From Telluria beijingensis (lineage in GTDB: Bacteria; Pseudomonadota; Gammaproteobacteria; Burkholderiales; Burkholderiaceae_D), in contig NZ_CP132480.1 in NCBI RefSeq assembly GCF_030770395.1, positions 5,855,425 through 5,919,424 on the forward strand: a stretch of DNA of 64,000 bases, written 5' to 3'. This document shows, one piece after another, positions 20,383 to 30,942 of the stretch. The first letter of the stretch is position 1, and each line of letters opens with the position of its first letter. A program made the position numbers and the translations under genes. The notes under the pieces are model-generated. The model was not told the origin of the DNA and ran no database searches. It saw only the letters and a program-made list of their open reading frames with translations.

Positions 20383-20922
20383 GAGGGTCAGAGTAGAATT
20401 ATTGAGCAATTTCCCACAATTGCCGATAATTCGACTCTGACCCTCACTCTATTTACAGCCAAGAAATTTCTCGAACCACGCGCTCCGTCCCCACTTAATA
20501 GGCAAATAAGAGAATTGCCTAATAATTCTACTCTGACCCTACGTAATAAGACGCGCGAAAATTCGCTTTAGCCAACAATATATAGGCGCGATCTTCAAGC
20601 CAGCACAGAACTTCTACTGCTTTTCACCTTAGGAAATTAAACCACTTCCGCCGAGCAAACAAATAAATAGGGTCAGAGTTGAATTGTTTGGCAACTTTAG
20701 AAAATTTCCCAATAAATCGACTCTGACCCTAATTAATTTGCAAGACTTTCCGCAAATCTAAATTAGGGTCAGAGTCGAATTGTTTGACAACTTTGAGGAA
20801 TTGCCCAACAAATCGACTCTGACCCTAATTAATTTGCAAGACTTTCCGCAAATCTAAATGAGGGTCAGAGTCGAATTGTTTGACAACTTTGAGGAATTGC
20901 CCAACAAATCTACTCTGACCCT
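20383..20922. repeat. Palindromic AGGGTCAGAGTCGA repeat array (96-bp period)
   Basis: Long inverted-repeat units open with AGGGTCAGAGTCGAATT and close with the inverse TCGACTCTGACCCT. Full units at 20383-20445, 20669-20730, 20765-20826 and 20861-20922; a half unit (right arm only) near 20520-20540. The last three start exactly 96 bp apart (62-bp palindrome plus 34-bp spacer, the spacer itself carrying ATTTGC/GCAAAT). Fills the gap between convergent gatB and pyrE. Much lower GC than the surroundings. No transposase is nearby; relation to RAYT/REP-type elements is inferred from the look only. Confidence 0.88.
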
Positions 20923-20940
20923 AATTGATGGGCTATTGAT

Positions 20941-21615
20941 TTAGGTGCCGTAGCGGGTGCGGTAGGCGGCGACGGCGTCCTTGTGCTGGGACAGGCTGGC
21001 GTCCTGGGTGTGGGTGTCGAGGTAGGTGAAGAGGTCGTCGAGGTTGGCGATCGAGATGACCGGGATGTTGAATTCGCGCGAGACTTCTTGTACGGCGGAC
21101 AGTTCGGACAGGGCGTCGTCTTTTCCCGAGCGCTCCATGCGGTCCAGGGCGATCAATACCGCGGCCGGCTCGGCGCCGGCGGCGCGGATCATTGTCACCG
21201 ATTCGCGCACCGACGTGCCGGCCGAGATGACGTCGTCGATGATCACGACCTTGCCCTGCAGTTTCGCGCCGACGATGGTGCCGCCCTCGCCGTGGTCCTT
21301 CGCTTCCTTGCGGTTGTAGGCGAACGAGGTGTCGCGGCCCTTCGCCGCCAGGGCGACGGCGGTGGCGCTGGCCAGGGTGATGCCTTTGTAGGCGGGGCCG
21401 AACAGCATGTCGAACGCGACGCCGGAGTCGAGCAGGGTCTGGGCGTAGAACTGGGCCAGCTTGCCCAGCGTGGCGCCGTCGTGGAACAGGCCGGCGTTGA
21501 AGAAGTACGGCGACAGGCGGCCGGCCTTGGTCGTGAATTGGCCGAACTTCAATACCTCGGCCTCGACCGAAAATCCGATGAATTGCTGGCGCAGGTCGCT
21601 CTGTTGTTCACTCAT
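20941..21615 (-). CDS. pyrE: Orotate phosphoribosyltransferase
   Basis: 224 residues. Makes OMP from orotate and PRPP. PRPP-binding motif [18 protein letters not shown] and [12 protein letters not shown] are clear; the Lys-containing flexible loop is [15 protein letters not shown]. Same strand as, and 34 bp after, the sensor-kinase gene; downstream it abuts the repeat array, which is a likely mRNA end. Confidence 0.97.
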   Translation of the reverse strand: MSEQQSDLRQQFIGFSVEAEVLKFGQFTTKAGRLSPYFFNAGLFHDGATLGKLAQFYAQTLLDSGVAFDMLFGPAYKGITLASATAVALAAKGRDTSFAYNRKEAKDHGEGGTIVGAKLQGKVVIIDDVISAGTSVRESVTMIRAAGAEPAAVLIALDRMERSGKDDALSELSAVQEVSREFNIPVISIANLDDLFTYLDTHTQDASLSQHKDAVAAYRTRYGT

Positions 21616-21649
21616 GTACTTCTCCCACTGAATGTCGAAAGCGGCTATT

Positions 21650-23608
21650 TTAATCCGTCGGGGCCGCGGCGGCGACTACCCGCGCGGCCTCGCCCGGGTC
21701 GACCGGCTTGACCAGGTGGCGCTCGAAGCCGGCCGCGCTGCTGCGCGCATGGTCGGCCGCCAGGCCGTAGCCGCTCAGCGCGACCAGGCGGCAGCCCCGC
21801 CCGCCCGGCAGCGCGCGGATGCGCGCGGCGAGCTGGTAGCCGTCCAGCACCGGCAGGCCGATGTCGAGCAGCGCGACGGTCGGATGGAAGCGATCGACTG
21901 CTGCCAGTGCGCTCACCGGGTCGTGATAGACCTCGACCGCATGGCCGTGCGCGCGCAGCAGTCGGCCCAGCGTATCGGCGCCGTCGACGTTGTCGTCCAC
22001 CAGCAGCACGCGCTGCGGCGCGCCAAGCGGTTCCGCCGCCGGCATCGACCCGAATAACGCCTGCATGGCGATGGCGCTGCGCAGCGGCAGGCGCACCACG
22101 AATTCGCTGCCCAGGCCACGGCCCTCGCTATGCGCCTGGACGCTGCCGCCATGCAGTTCGACGATGTTCTTCACCAGCGCCAGCCCGATCCCGAGCCCGC
22201 CTTCCGAGCGGTCGATGCTGCGCTTGCCCTGGTAGAACAGCTCGAACACCTGGTCGCGCACCTCCGGCGCGAGGCCGATGCCGGTGTCGCGCACGCTGAT
22301 CTCCACCGCATCCGGGCCATCGCGCCGCACGCGCAGCCACAGCCGGCCACCCGGCTCGGTGTAGCGCGCCGCATTGGTCAGCAGGTTGGACACCACCTGC
22401 GCCAGGCGCACCGGATCGCCCTCCCACTCCAGGCCGGGCTCCACGTCGACCTCCAGGCGGTGGCCGCGCTGCTCGACCAGCAGGCTCGCCATCTCGACCG
22501 CCTTGCCGGTCACCCGCGCCAGCTCGACCCGCTCGACCTTGAGCTCGATCTTGCCGCGCGTGACGCGCGACACGTCGAGCAGGTCGTCCACCAGCCGCAC
22601 CAGGTGATCCACCTGGCGCTGGATGATCTCGCCCTCGCGGCTGTGCGCGCCGTCGCCGCGCATGCGCATCAGCTGCAGCGCGGTGACGATCGGCGACAGC
22701 GGATTGCGCAACTCGTGCCCCAGCATCGCCAGGAACTCGTCCTTGGCCTGGCTGGCCGCCCGCAGGTCGACCAGCAACTGCTCGCGCTCGCGGTGGGCGC
22801 GCTCGATCGCCTGCCGGCTGCGCACATGTTCGGTGACCTCGACCGCGACCGCGATCACGCCTTCGGGCCGGCCATCGGCCCCCATCAACGGCTCCAGGCT
22901 GAACTTGAAATAGCGCTCGCAAGGCTGGCCCTGGGCGTCGAGCCGGGACAGGACCAGTTCTTCGGCCTCGTAGCGCGTACCGGTCGCGAAGACGCGCGCG
23001 ATCTCCTCCGCCACGCTGCCGCCATGCAGGTCGGGAAAGGCCTCGCCGAAGGTGCGGCCGACCAGGTCGCTGCAGTCGAACAGTTCGCAATAGCGGTTGT
23101 TAACGAGGTGGAAGCGCAGCTCCGGCCCCACCAGCAGGGCCGCCGCCACCGGCGCGTTGAGCAGCATCGCATCGCGCTGGGCCAGCGCCACGTCGCGCTG
23201 CTGGCGCTCGGTGGCGTCGCGCGTGAAGCAGCGGGTATGGCGCAGCCGGCCATCCTCGAAATGCCCGTTCGAGTGGATCAGCACGTGCTTGATCGAGCCG
23301 TCCTTGCAGCGCAGCCGCGCCGGCTGGTCGTACAGCGTCCCGCCCGACAGCAGGGTCGCCAGGATGTAGTCGATGGTGGCCGGATCCTCATGGAATTCGG
23401 CGATGTGGCGCCCGACGTATTCGTCCCACTCATAGCCGAGCATCTGCAGTTCGGCGCGGTTGGCCCACAGGATGGTGCCGTCCGGCCCGACGCGGTGCAG
23501 CCCTTCGACCGCGTTCTCCACGAAGTCGGTCAGCTCGGCGGTCGAGGCATCATGCGAACAGGCGCCGGAAGCGACGATGTCCGCGAGGAGCGGTTTGTCA
23601 ATGTTCAT
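21650..23608 (-). CDS. PAS-PAS hybrid histidine kinase with C-terminal receiver
   Basis: 652 residues, no membrane segments, so cytosolic. Domains in order: PAS (about 25-135), PAS (about 140-260), HisKA with H298 in [10 protein letters not shown], HATPase_c (N box NAARYT, G1 DTGIGL, G2 [12 protein letters not shown], about 395-515), receiver (about 533-650; VLLVDDN, phospho-acceptor Asp582 in LLDIGLP, Lys in HLVKPV). No output domain, so it must signal to another protein. The stimulus is unknown. Divergent from xth and upstream of pyrE on the same strand, with which it may share a transcript. Confidence 0.92.
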   Translation of the reverse strand: MNIDKPLLADIVASGACSHDASTAELTDFVENAVEGLHRVGPDGTILWANRAELQMLGYEWDEYVGRHIAEFHEDPATIDYILATLLSGGTLYDQPARLRCKDGSIKHVLIHSNGHFEDGRLRHTRCFTRDATERQQRDVALAQRDAMLLNAPVAAALLVGPELRFHLVNNRYCELFDCSDLVGRTFGEAFPDLHGGSVAEEIARVFATGTRYEAEELVLSRLDAQGQPCERYFKFSLEPLMGADGRPEGVIAVAVEVTEHVRSRQAIERAHREREQLLVDLRAASQAKDEFLAMLGHELRNPLSPIVTALQLMRMRGDGAHSREGEIIQRQVDHLVRLVDDLLDVSRVTRGKIELKVERVELARVTGKAVEMASLLVEQRGHRLEVDVEPGLEWEGDPVRLAQVVSNLLTNAARYTEPGGRLWLRVRRDGPDAVEISVRDTGIGLAPEVRDQVFELFYQGKRSIDRSEGGLGIGLALVKNIVELHGGSVQAHSEGRGLGSEFVVRLPLRSAIAMQALFGSMPAAEPLGAPQRVLLVDDNVDGADTLGRLLRAHGHAVEVYHDPVSALAAVDRFHPTVALLDIGLPVLDGYQLAARIRALPGGRGCRLVALSGYGLAADHARSSAAGFERHLVKPVDPGEAARVVAAAAPTD

Positions 23609-23733
23609 GGAGTAGGAAGAATGACATCGACGCGCAACGATCGCGCGCGGCCAGTCGTGAAGGGAATGCCCAGTGTAACAGATCGTTGCCTAGCTTCACC
23701 TTCCCTACGGCATTTACGCAACAGTCGGCAGGC

Positions 23734-23763
23734 ATGACGGACGGTTCAAAAACGCGCTACACT
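23734..23763 (+). promoter_or_regulatory. Candidate xth promoter
   Basis: ATGACG, 18-bp spacer, TACACT in the intergenic region, about 60 bp before the xth start. Matches sigma-70 in four of six and four of six positions. Pattern-based only. Confidence 0.4.
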
Positions 23764-23824
23764 GTCCCGCTTGTTGCCGGAAGTCCATGACTCCGGCCCA
23801 TCCATTACCCGTACCGCCATCATC

Positions 23825-24595
23825 ATGCCACGAATTATTTCCGCCAACCTGAACGGCATCCGTTCCGCCCACAAGAAAGGCTTCTTCGAGTGGCTCGCCA
23901 CGCAAGACGCCGACTATATCTGCGTCCAGGAGCTCAAGGCCCAGGAAGCCGACATGAGCGAGGACTTCCTGCGCCCGCACGGCTACCACGGCCATTTCCA
24001 CTACGCCGAGAAGAAGGGCTACTCGGGTACCGGCATCTACAGCCGCGGCGCCCCGGACAAGCACCGCATCGGCTTCGGCTGCGTCGAATTCGACGCCGAA
24101 GGCCGCTACACGCGCTGCGATTTCGGCGACCTGACCGTGATCTCGCTGTATGCGCCGTCCGGTTCCTCGTCGCCCGAGCGCCAGCTGGCCAAGTTCCGCT
24201 TCATGGAAGTGTTCCTGCCGCACCTGCAGGAGCTGCAGGCCGAGGGCCGCGAGATCGTGATCTGCGGCGACTGGAACATCGCCCATAAAGAGATCGACCT
24301 CAAGAACTGGAAAGGCAACCTGAAGAACTCGGGCTTCCTGCCGGAAGAACGCGCCTGGATGACGCGCATCTTCGACGAACTGGGCCTGGTCGACGTGCAC
24401 CGCGGCCTGGATCCGCGTCCCGAGCAGTACACCTGGTGGAGCAACCGCGGCCAGGCCTATGCCAAGAACGTGGGCTGGCGCATCGACTACCACGTCGCCA
24501 CCCCGGGCATTGCCAAATGCGCGAAAACGGTCTCGGTCTACAAGGACGTCAAGTTCTCCGACCACGCGCCCTTGATCATCGACTACGAGCGCTGA
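23825..24595 (+). CDS. xth: Exodeoxyribonuclease III
   Basis: 256 residues from MPRIISANLNGIRSAHKKGF. AP endonuclease/3'-5' exonuclease of base excision repair, EEP fold. Metal and catalytic motifs: ISANLNGIR, CVQELKAQ (metal Glu), GDWNIAHKEIDLKNWKGN (catalytic Asp and Asn), and the C-terminal SDHAPLIIDY (Asp-His). A frame extending 18 codons upstream is not conserved. Confidence 0.95.
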   Translation: MPRIISANLNGIRSAHKKGFFEWLATQDADYICVQELKAQEADMSEDFLRPHGYHGHFHYAEKKGYSGTGIYSRGAPDKHRIGFGCVEFDAEGRYTRCDFGDLTVISLYAPSGSSSPERQLAKFRFMEVFLPHLQELQAEGREIVICGDWNIAHKEIDLKNWKGNLKNSGFLPEERAWMTRIFDELGLVDVHRGLDPRPEQYTWWSNRGQAYAKNVGWRIDYHVATPGIAKCAKTVSVYKDVKFSDHAPLIIDYER

Positions 24596-24604
24596 TCGTC
24601 CGCA

Positions 24605-25546
24605 TCAAGGCCAGTCGAGCGTGAACTGGCTGTCGAAGCTGCGCGGCTGGCCGCTCAAGGGATCGTCGAACGCGATCGAGCGCGCCAGCAGCTGCAGCGG
24701 CGCGCTGAAGTCATCTCCCTTGCACGGCAGCGCCACCGGATAGAAGGCATCGTTCACGATCGGCGCGCCGAGCGACGACAGGTGCAGCCGCAGCTGGTGC
24801 TTGCGTCCCGTATGCGGATGCAGGCGATACCGCGCGAGCAGCCCGCGCTGCTCGATCAACTCGACCAGTGTCTCCGAATTCGGCTCGCCCTCCACCTCTT
24901 CGCTCACAAAAAACTGCTCGGCATCCTGCATGCGGCTGCTGTAGGTAAAGGGGAAGTCGCGCCCCGGCATGACCGGCGCCAGCGCCTCGTAGGTCTTCCT
25001 CACCACCCGTTTCTGGAACATCGACTGGTACGCCCCGCGCGAGTCGGGATTGTGCGAGAAGATCACCACGCCCGCCGTCTCGCGGTCGAGGCGGTGGATC
25101 GGCACCAGGTGCGGCAGATCGTGCGCGCGCTTCAGGCGCACCAGCAGCGTCTCCTTCAGAAAACGCCCGGTCGGGATGGTCGGCAAAAAATGCGGCTTGT
25201 CGGCCACCAGGATGTGCTCATCCTGGAACAGCACTTGTTCGTGGAACGGGATCGGCGTCTCGGGCGCTTCCAGCTCGCGGTAATACCAGATGCGCATGCC
25301 CTGCCGCACATGGCTGTCGGGGCCCAGGGCAGCGCCTTTGGCATCGACGATTTCGCCACGCGCCAGGCGCGCCGCCCAGGCCTCGCGGCTCACGTCCGGA
25401 AACCGCTCGCAGAGAAAACGCAGCATGCCGCCGGCGCGGGTCTCGGTCAGCCACAGGTAGCTGGGCGCGACGCCGTCGCGGGTCGGCAGCGGCACGTGGG
25501 CATTGGCTTCGGCCTGCCGGCCCTTGACGACGACACGGCCCATCAA
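24605..25546 (-). CDS. RluA-family pseudouridine synthase
   Basis: 313 residues. Converts uridine to pseudouridine in rRNA or tRNA. The catalytic motif HRLDRETAGVVIFS (catalytic Asp) and the later RYRLHPHTGRKHQLRLHLSSLG are diagnostic; DEHILVADKPHFLPT is the family's entry strand. The first 90 residues are a long extension with an S4-like part (WAARLARGEIVDAKGAALG). Lies 4 bp after the M48 protease gene on the same strand. Which position it modifies cannot be told. Confidence 0.92.
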   Translation of the reverse strand: MMGRVVVKGRQAEANAHVPLPTRDGVAPSYLWLTETRAGGMLRFLCERFPDVSREAWAARLARGEIVDAKGAALGPDSHVRQGMRIWYYRELEAPETPIPFHEQVLFQDEHILVADKPHFLPTIPTGRFLKETLLVRLKRAHDLPHLVPIHRLDRETAGVVIFSHNPDSRGAYQSMFQKRVVRKTYEALAPVMPGRDFPFTYSSRMQDAEQFFVSEEVEGEPNSETLVELIEQRGLLARYRLHPHTGRKHQLRLHLSSLGAPIVNDAFYPVALPCKGDDFSAPLQLLARSIAFDDPLSGQPRSFDSQFTLDWP

Positions 25547-25550
25547 TGCA

Positions 25551-26435
25551 TCATTTCAGGGCCGCGCTTTTATAGGCCGGCAGCTTGGCGACGGTCGTGT
25601 TCTTGGCGCGCGCATACAGCGGCAGCAGCACGTTCATGTGCGCTTCCATGTCCTTGATGCGGGTCTCGCCGCCCGGGTGGGTCGAGAAGATCTCGAGCGG
25701 CGCGCTCTGGTTAAGCGCCGCCATCTTGCGCCACAGCGCGATGCCGGCGCGCGGGTCGTAGCCGGCGCGCGACGAAATATCCAGGCCCACCAGGTCGGCC
25801 TCGCGCTCTTCGTCGCGCGAGAACTTCAGCACCAGGAACTGGCCGGCATAGTTGGCGGCGGTGCCGGTGATGTTCGGGTCGACCCCGAAGATCCCCGACA
25901 GCAGCGCGCCGCCGACGCGCGCGCCCAAAGCGGTGACATTGGTCTTGGCCAGGCGCTCGCGCCCGTGTTCGCGCAGCGCGTGCGCGATCTCGTGGCCCAT
26001 GACGGCCGCCACTTCGTCGTCGTTCAGGTTCAGCTGCTCGATGATGCCGGTATAGAAGCCGATACGGCCGCCCGGCATGCAGAAGGCGTTGACCTGGTCG
26101 GACTTGAACAGGTTGACCTGCCATTCCCATTTGCTGGCGGCCGGATTCCAGCGCGTGGTCTGCGGGATGATGCGCTGGGCGATGACGCGCAGGCGTTTCA
26201 GCTGCGGGTCGCCTTCCGGCGCCAGCACGCCCTTCTGCTTGGCTTCGCCCACCATCTCGGTGTATTGCTGGCGCGCGGCTTCGTTGACCTGTTCTTCGGG
26301 CGCCAGCACGCGCATGCGCGACAGCGGCTTGACCGCGATGCCGTCCTGGACCACCTGGCTATTGTCCTGGGCAAGGCCCAGGCTGGTGGCGCTCATCAGG
26401 GTAAGGCAAAGGGCAAGGCGTTTCAGTTTTATCAT
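25551..26435 (-). CDS. M48-family zinc metalloprotease, periplasmic
   Basis: 294 residues with a signal peptide (MIKLKRLALCLTLMSATSLG, cleavage near AQ). Zinc site HEIAH at about residues 148-152, third ligand in EREADLVGLD, and HPGGETRIKDMEAH near the C-terminus, as in BepA/LoiP-like M48C proteases that survey outer-membrane proteins. No TPR region, so closer to LoiP/YggG. Start of a two-gene unit with the pseudouridine synthase. Confidence 0.9.
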   Translation of the reverse strand: MIKLKRLALCLTLMSATSLGLAQDNSQVVQDGIAVKPLSRMRVLAPEEQVNEAARQQYTEMVGEAKQKGVLAPEGDPQLKRLRVIAQRIIPQTTRWNPAASKWEWQVNLFKSDQVNAFCMPGGRIGFYTGIIEQLNLNDDEVAAVMGHEIAHALREHGRERLAKTNVTALGARVGGALLSGIFGVDPNITGTAANYAGQFLVLKFSRDEEREADLVGLDISSRAGYDPRAGIALWRKMAALNQSAPLEIFSTHPGGETRIKDMEAHMNVLLPLYARAKNTTVAKLPAYKSAALK

Positions 26436-26573
26436 CTCGTCACCGACAGGCTGTTGTTAGCAGCGCCATCCTCTCAGAAATTATTCAAAATGGGCAACAC
26501 GCCCGCGCAGGATTGCCGAGGATCATGGCCCATAAGTCGCGTCCGCTCAAGCCGCGAACGCACATAAGCGTCA

Positions 26574-27191
26574 TTACAGCGCTGGCGTTGCTTTCTTGCG
26601 CAAACGGAATACCGCCAGGCTGCCGCGCAGGTTCGGCAGGAATGTAACGACCTCGCCATCGGCCAGCGCCACGCACTCCAGCACTTCAAGGCCGCACGAC
26701 ACCGCCAGTTCCTGGAAATCGTAGATCGTGGCATACCGCACATTTGGCGTGTCATACCATTTATAGGGCAGCGAACGCGACATCGGCATGCGGCCCTTGA
26801 GCAGCGCAAGCCGGTGCGGCCAGTGCGCGAAATTGGGGAAGGACACGATGGCCTCGGTCCCCACCCGCACGATATCGCGCAGCAGCGCCTCGACGTGCTG
26901 CATCATCTGCAGCGAATTCAGGCACAGCACGGTGTCGAAGGTATTGTCGCCGAACAGGCCCAACCCCTTCTCCATATCGTGCTGGATCACGTTGATGCCG
27001 CGCGTGGTGCTCTCCAATACCTTGTCGTCGGCGATCTCGAGGCCATAGCCCGAGCAGCGCTTGCCGGATTCCAGGTAGCGCAGCATGGCGCCGTCGCCGC
27101 AGCCGACGTCCAGCACGTGGGCGCCCTCGCCCACCCAGTGCGCGATGAAGGCCAGGTCGGGGCGCAGGGTATTCAGGTCGTCGAAGTTCAT
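26574..27191 (-). CDS. metW: Methionine biosynthesis protein MetW
   Basis: 205 residues; starts within the metX stop (ATGA overlap). SAM-methyltransferase fold with [16 protein letters not shown] and the MetW-typical [17 protein letters not shown]. MetW pairs with MetX in proteobacteria that acylate homoserine and is needed for full MetX activity. Confidence 0.95.
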   Translation of the reverse strand: MNFDDLNTLRPDLAFIAHWVGEGAHVLDVGCGDGAMLRYLESGKRCSGYGLEIADDKVLESTTRGINVIQHDMEKGLGLFGDNTFDTVLCLNSLQMMQHVEALLRDIVRVGTEAIVSFPNFAHWPHRLALLKGRMPMSRSLPYKWYDTPNVRYATIYDFQELAVSCGLEVLECVALADGEVVTFLPNLRGSLAVFRLRKKATPAL

Positions 27192-28354
27192 GCGACCTCC
27201 AGCGCGATGCGGTTGTAATAGGCGCGCACCACGTTCATATAGCGTGCATCCTCGAGCAGGAAGGCGTCGTGGCCGTGCGGCGCGTCGATCTCGGCATAGC
27301 TGACGCGGCGCCGGTTGGAGATCAACGCTTCGACGATCTCGCGGCTGCGCTCGGGCGAGAAGCGCCAGTCGGTGGTGAACGAGGCGAGCAGGAACTGGGC
27401 CTTCGTTCCCGCCAGCGCCTTCGTCAGGTCGCCGCCATGCTCGCGCGCCGGATCGAAGTAATCCAGCGCCTTGGTGATCAACAAATAGGTGTTGGCGTCG
27501 AAGTATTCCGAAAACTTGTCGCCCTGGTAGCGCAAATAGGACTCGATCTCGAAGTCGATCCCAAAGTCGAAGTTGTAGTCGTTGGTTTCGGCCGCGTTGC
27601 GCAGCTTGCGTCCGAATTTCTCGGCCATGTCGTCGTTCGACAGGTAGGTGATGTGGCCGACCATGCGCGCCACTTTCAGGCCGTTCTTCGGCACCACGCC
27701 GTGCTCGTAGAAGTCGCCGCCGCGGTAGTCCGGATCGGTCAGGATCGCCTGGCGCGCAACGTCGTTGAAGGCGATGTTCTGGGCCGACAGCTTGGGCGTG
27801 GAGGCGATCACGATGCAGTGGCGCAGGCGCTCGGGGAACATGATGCTCCACGACAGGGCCTGCATGCCGCCCAGCGAGCCGCCCATCACGGCGGCGAATT
27901 GTTCGATGCCGAGGCGGTCGGCCAGGCGCGCCTGGGCCGCGACCCAGTCTTCGACCGTCACCAGCGGGAAGGCGGCGCCATACGGCTTGCCGGTGGCCGG
28001 GTTCACGTGCATCGGGCCGGTCGAGCCGAAGCAGGAACCGAGGTTGTTGATGCCGATGACGAAGAAGCGGTCGGTGTCGACCGGCTTGCCCGGGCCGACC
28101 ATATTGTCCCACCAGCCTGCGCTTTTCGGCGTGGCATAGTGGCCGGCCACGTGGTGCGAGGCGTTGAGCGCATGGCAGATCAGCACCGCGTTCGACTTGT
28201 CGGCGTTGAGCGTGCCATAGGTTTCATACATCAGCGTGTAGTCGCCGAGCTGGGCGCCGCTCTGCAGGCGCAGGGGTTCGGCGAAATGCATCGCCTGCGG
28301 TGTGACTATTCCAAGAGATCCCATGGGGGTATTCAAATGTGTTGGGTGGTGCAC
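27188..28354 (-). CDS. metX: Homoserine O-acyltransferase
   Basis: 388 residues from a GTG at 28354; the ATG at 28324 ([14 protein letters not shown], 378 residues) is an equally good start, and neither has a clear ribosome site. Alpha/beta-hydrolase fold: nucleophile Ser in [13 protein letters not shown], Asp in [13 protein letters not shown] and His in GHDAFLLE. Acylates homoserine in the first step of methionine synthesis; acetyl or succinyl specificity is not decided here. Overlaps metW (ATGA) and lies 32 bp after ptsI. Confidence 0.95.
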   Translation of the reverse strand: MHHPTHLNTPMGSLGIVTPQAMHFAEPLRLQSGAQLGDYTLMYETYGTLNADKSNAVLICHALNASHHVAGHYATPKSAGWWDNMVGPGKPVDTDRFFVIGINNLGSCFGSTGPMHVNPATGKPYGAAFPLVTVEDWVAAQARLADRLGIEQFAAVMGGSLGGMQALSWSIMFPERLRHCIVIASTPKLSAQNIAFNDVARQAILTDPDYRGGDFYEHGVVPKNGLKVARMVGHITYLSNDDMAEKFGRKLRNAAETNDYNFDFGIDFEIESYLRYQGDKFSEYFDANTYLLITKALDYFDPAREHGGDLTKALAGTKAQFLLASFTTDWRFSPERSREIVEALISNRRRVSYAEIDAPHGHDAFLLEDARYMNVVRAYYNRIALEVA

Positions 28355-28386
28355 GCGGCCGCCGGGAGCGCGGCCGCGGTGAAAAA

Positions 28387-30156
28387 TCAGAGGGTCTGCA
28401 ACTGCTCGACCGCGCTGGCGATCTCGCCCGGCTCCATCGCGCGCAGGATGCGCCGGGTACGGGTGGTGACCGCGCCCAGGTCGGTGTTCAATATCTCTTG
28501 CTTCACCGCCAGCAGCTGCGCCGGATGCATCGAGAACTCGCGCAAGCCCATGCCCAGCAACAGGCGGGTGAGCTTGACGTCGCCGGCCATCTCGCCGCAG
28601 ACCGCCACGTCCAGGCCAGCCTTGCGGCCAGTGGCGATGGTCGAGGCGATCAGCTGCAATACGGCCGGGTGCAGCGGATTATACAGGTGCGCCACTTCGT
28701 AATCGACCCGGTCGATCGCCAGCAGATACTGGATCAGGTCATTCGTGCCGATCGACAGGAAATCCATGCGCCGCACGAACAGCGGCAACGCCAGCGCCGC
28801 GGCCGGGATCTCGATCATGGCGCCGACCTCGATGCCCTCGTCGTATTTGATACTCTCGTCGCGCAGCTGGGCCTTGGCCTGCTCGATCATGTTCAGGGTC
28901 TGGTCGATCTCGAAGGCATGCGCCAGCATCGGGATCAGGATCTTCACCTTGCCGAAGGCCGACGCGCGCAGGATGGCGCGCAACTGGGTCAGGAACATCT
29001 GCGGCTCGGCCAGGCAGTAGCGGATCGCGCGCAGGCCCAGGGCCGGATTGAGCGCGGTCTGGTCGGTCTGGTCGAGCGGCTTGTCGGCGCCGACGTCGAG
29101 CGTGCGGATCGTCACCGGGCGGCCCTTCATCGCCAGCACCGCCTTGCGGTACTGCTCGAACTGCTCGTCTTCGTCCGGAATCAGGAGGCCCTGGGCGCCG
29201 CGGCCCATGAACAGGAATTCGGAGCGGAACAGGCCGACGCCGTTGGCGCCCGCCTCCAGCGCGGCCGGGCAGTCGTCGGGCAGTTCGATATTGGCCAGTA
29301 GCGTGATCGGGGTGCCGTCCTGGGTCACGGCCGGCGTCTTCTTGAGCTTGAGCAGGCGCTTTCTCGCCTTGGCCAGCGCCGCCTGGCGCTCGCGGTACTG
29401 TTCGAGCACCAGCTGGCTCGGATTGCAGATCACCACGCCGGCGTCGCCGTCGACGATCACCCAATCGTCCTGCTCGACCAGGCGCGAAGCCTGGTCCATG
29501 CCCACCACGGCCGGGATGTCCAGGCTGCGCGCGACGATGGCGGTGTGCGAGTTCTGGCCGCCGACGTCGGTCACGAAGCCGATGAACGATGGCGTCCCGC
29601 CGTCGCGCTCGCGGAAGGCGAGCATGTCGGCCGGCGAGATATCGTGCGCCACCACGATCATCTGCGGCGGCGGCTGGTCTTCGTCGACCACGATCGGCGG
29701 CACGTTCAGGGCGCTGCCGGTCAGGACCTTCAATACGCGATCGGCCACCTGCTGGATGTCGTGCTTGCGCTCGCGCAGGTACTCGTCTTCGATCTCGTCG
29801 AACTGCGCCGAGAGTTCGTCGATCTGCGTCACCAGCGCCCACTCGGCGTTGTAGTGGCGCGCGCGGATGATGTCGAGCGGCGCCTCCGAGATCATCGGGT
29901 CGGACAGGATCAGGGCATGGACGTCGATGAAGGCGCCCAGCTCGGTCGGGGCATCCTTGGGCAGGTCGGTCCACAGCTCCTGCAGGTTGCGGTGCACGGC
30001 GGCGATCGCGTCCTGCAGGCGGCGCACCTCGTTCTCGACCTGGTCGTCGGCCACGATGTAGTGCTTGACGTCGAGCGCGGCCGGCGTCAGCAGGTGGGCG
30101 CGGCCGATCGCGATCCCGCGCGAGACCGGTATGCCGTGAAGGAGGAAGGAGGCCAT
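28387..30156 (-). CDS. ptsI: PTS enzyme I (phosphoenolpyruvate-protein phosphotransferase)
   Basis: 589 residues from [20 protein letters not shown]; an ATG 14 codons upstream overlaps the ptsH stop (TAATG) and cannot be excluded. Swivelling His domain [21 protein letters not shown] (phospho-His), and PEP-binding [12 protein letters not shown] and [10 protein letters not shown]. Takes phosphate from PEP to HPr. No sugar permease (EIIB/C) is adjacent, so this looks like the regulatory PTS of betaproteobacteria. Confidence 0.96.
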   Translation of the reverse strand: MASFLLHGIPVSRGIAIGRAHLLTPAALDVKHYIVADDQVENEVRRLQDAIAAVHRNLQELWTDLPKDAPTELGAFIDVHALILSDPMISEAPLDIIRARHYNAEWALVTQIDELSAQFDEIEDEYLRERKHDIQQVADRVLKVLTGSALNVPPIVVDEDQPPPQMIVVAHDISPADMLAFRERDGGTPSFIGFVTDVGGQNSHTAIVARSLDIPAVVGMDQASRLVEQDDWVIVDGDAGVVICNPSQLVLEQYRERQAALAKARKRLLKLKKTPAVTQDGTPITLLANIELPDDCPAALEAGANGVGLFRSEFLFMGRGAQGLLIPDEDEQFEQYRKAVLAMKGRPVTIRTLDVGADKPLDQTDQTALNPALGLRAIRYCLAEPQMFLTQLRAILRASAFGKVKILIPMLAHAFEIDQTLNMIEQAKAQLRDESIKYDEGIEVGAMIEIPAAALALPLFVRRMDFLSIGTNDLIQYLLAIDRVDYEVAHLYNPLHPAVLQLIASTIATGRKAGLDVAVCGEMAGDVKLTRLLLGMGLREFSMHPAQLLAVKQEILNTDLGAVTTRTRRILRAMEPGEIASAVEQLQTL

Positions 30157-30197
30157 CGAAGATTCCGCCGTGCGCAGTGCTACCGCATCCAGCGGCA

Positions 30198-30467
30198 TTA
30201 CTCGCCTTCGCCGAACTTGTCGTTGACCAGGGCCGCCAGGGCGGCGACGGCGGCTTCTTCATCCTTGCCGTCGGCTTCCAGGGTGACCTTGGCGCCCTTG
30301 CCGGCGGCCAGCATCATGACGCCCATGATCGACTTGGCATTGATGCGGCGGCCGTTGCGGGTGAGCCAGACGTCGCTCTGGTACTTGGCGGCCAGTTGCG
30401 TGAACTTGGCGGATGCGCGGGCGTGCAGTCCCAGCTTGTTGATGATCTCGAGTTCTTGTTGAATCAT
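30198..30467 (-). CDS. ptsH: Phosphocarrier protein HPr
   Basis: 89 residues from MIQQELEIINKLGLHARASA with His15 in GLHARAS. The serine region KSIMGVMMLAAGKG is present, the site used by HPr kinase in this group. Lies between the EIIA gene and ptsI. Confidence 0.96.
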   Translation of the reverse strand: MIQQELEIINKLGLHARASAKFTQLAAKYQSDVWLTRNGRRINAKSIMGVMMLAAGKGAKVTLEADGKDEEAAVAALAALVNDKFGEGE

Positions 30468-30536
30468 ATTCGCTTTATCGTTGGTCTTGTCGAATCGCGC
30501 CCCCCGGCGCATGCACTACCGGCCTGCCATGGCCGC

Positions 30537-30938
30537 CTACCCTACCCGGATCCGGTTATCCACCCGCACCGCGCCGTTCTGGGCGCCCGCCAGCGCCATC
30601 TCGACCACCACGTCGAGCGTGTCGCGCCGATACGTGATCGCCCGCAGCAGCATCGGCAGGCTGATGCCAGCGATGACTTCCACGTGGCCGGCGTCGGCCA
30701 GCGAGTTGCAGCAATTGGACGGCGTGCCGCCCTTGACGTCGGTGATCACCAGCACCCCGTCGCCTTCGTCGAGGCGCGCGATCGCCTCGCGCGCGAGGCC
30801 GTTGACCTCGCCGATGTCCTGGTCGGCGGCCACGTCGATCGCCTCGAAGCGCTCGGTCGGACCGCGGAACACGTGCGCCACTGCCGCGATGAAAGCCTGG
30901 CCCAGCGGCGCGTGGGTCAGGAGCAGGATGCCTACCAT
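30537..30938 (-). CDS. PTS EIIA component, mannose/fructose type
   Basis: 133 residues. EIIA-Man fold: MVGILLLTHAPLGQAF with the phospho-accepting His at position 10, and ITDVKGGTPSNCCNSL. No cognate EIIB or EIIC is encoded nearby, so it probably acts as a phosphorylation-dependent regulator. 4 bp after gshB; order gshB-EIIA-ptsH-ptsI. Confidence 0.92.
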   Translation of the reverse strand: MVGILLLTHAPLGQAFIAAVAHVFRGPTERFEAIDVAADQDIGEVNGLAREAIARLDEGDGVLVITDVKGGTPSNCCNSLADAGHVEVIAGISLPMLLRAITYRRDTLDVVVEMALAGAQNGAVRVDNRIRVG

Positions 30939-30942
30939 GATG

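Noticed and set aside
20383..20922. Repeat array as a CRISPR
   Set aside because: Units are long palindromes with near-identical spacers and no cas genes; spacers in a CRISPR would differ.
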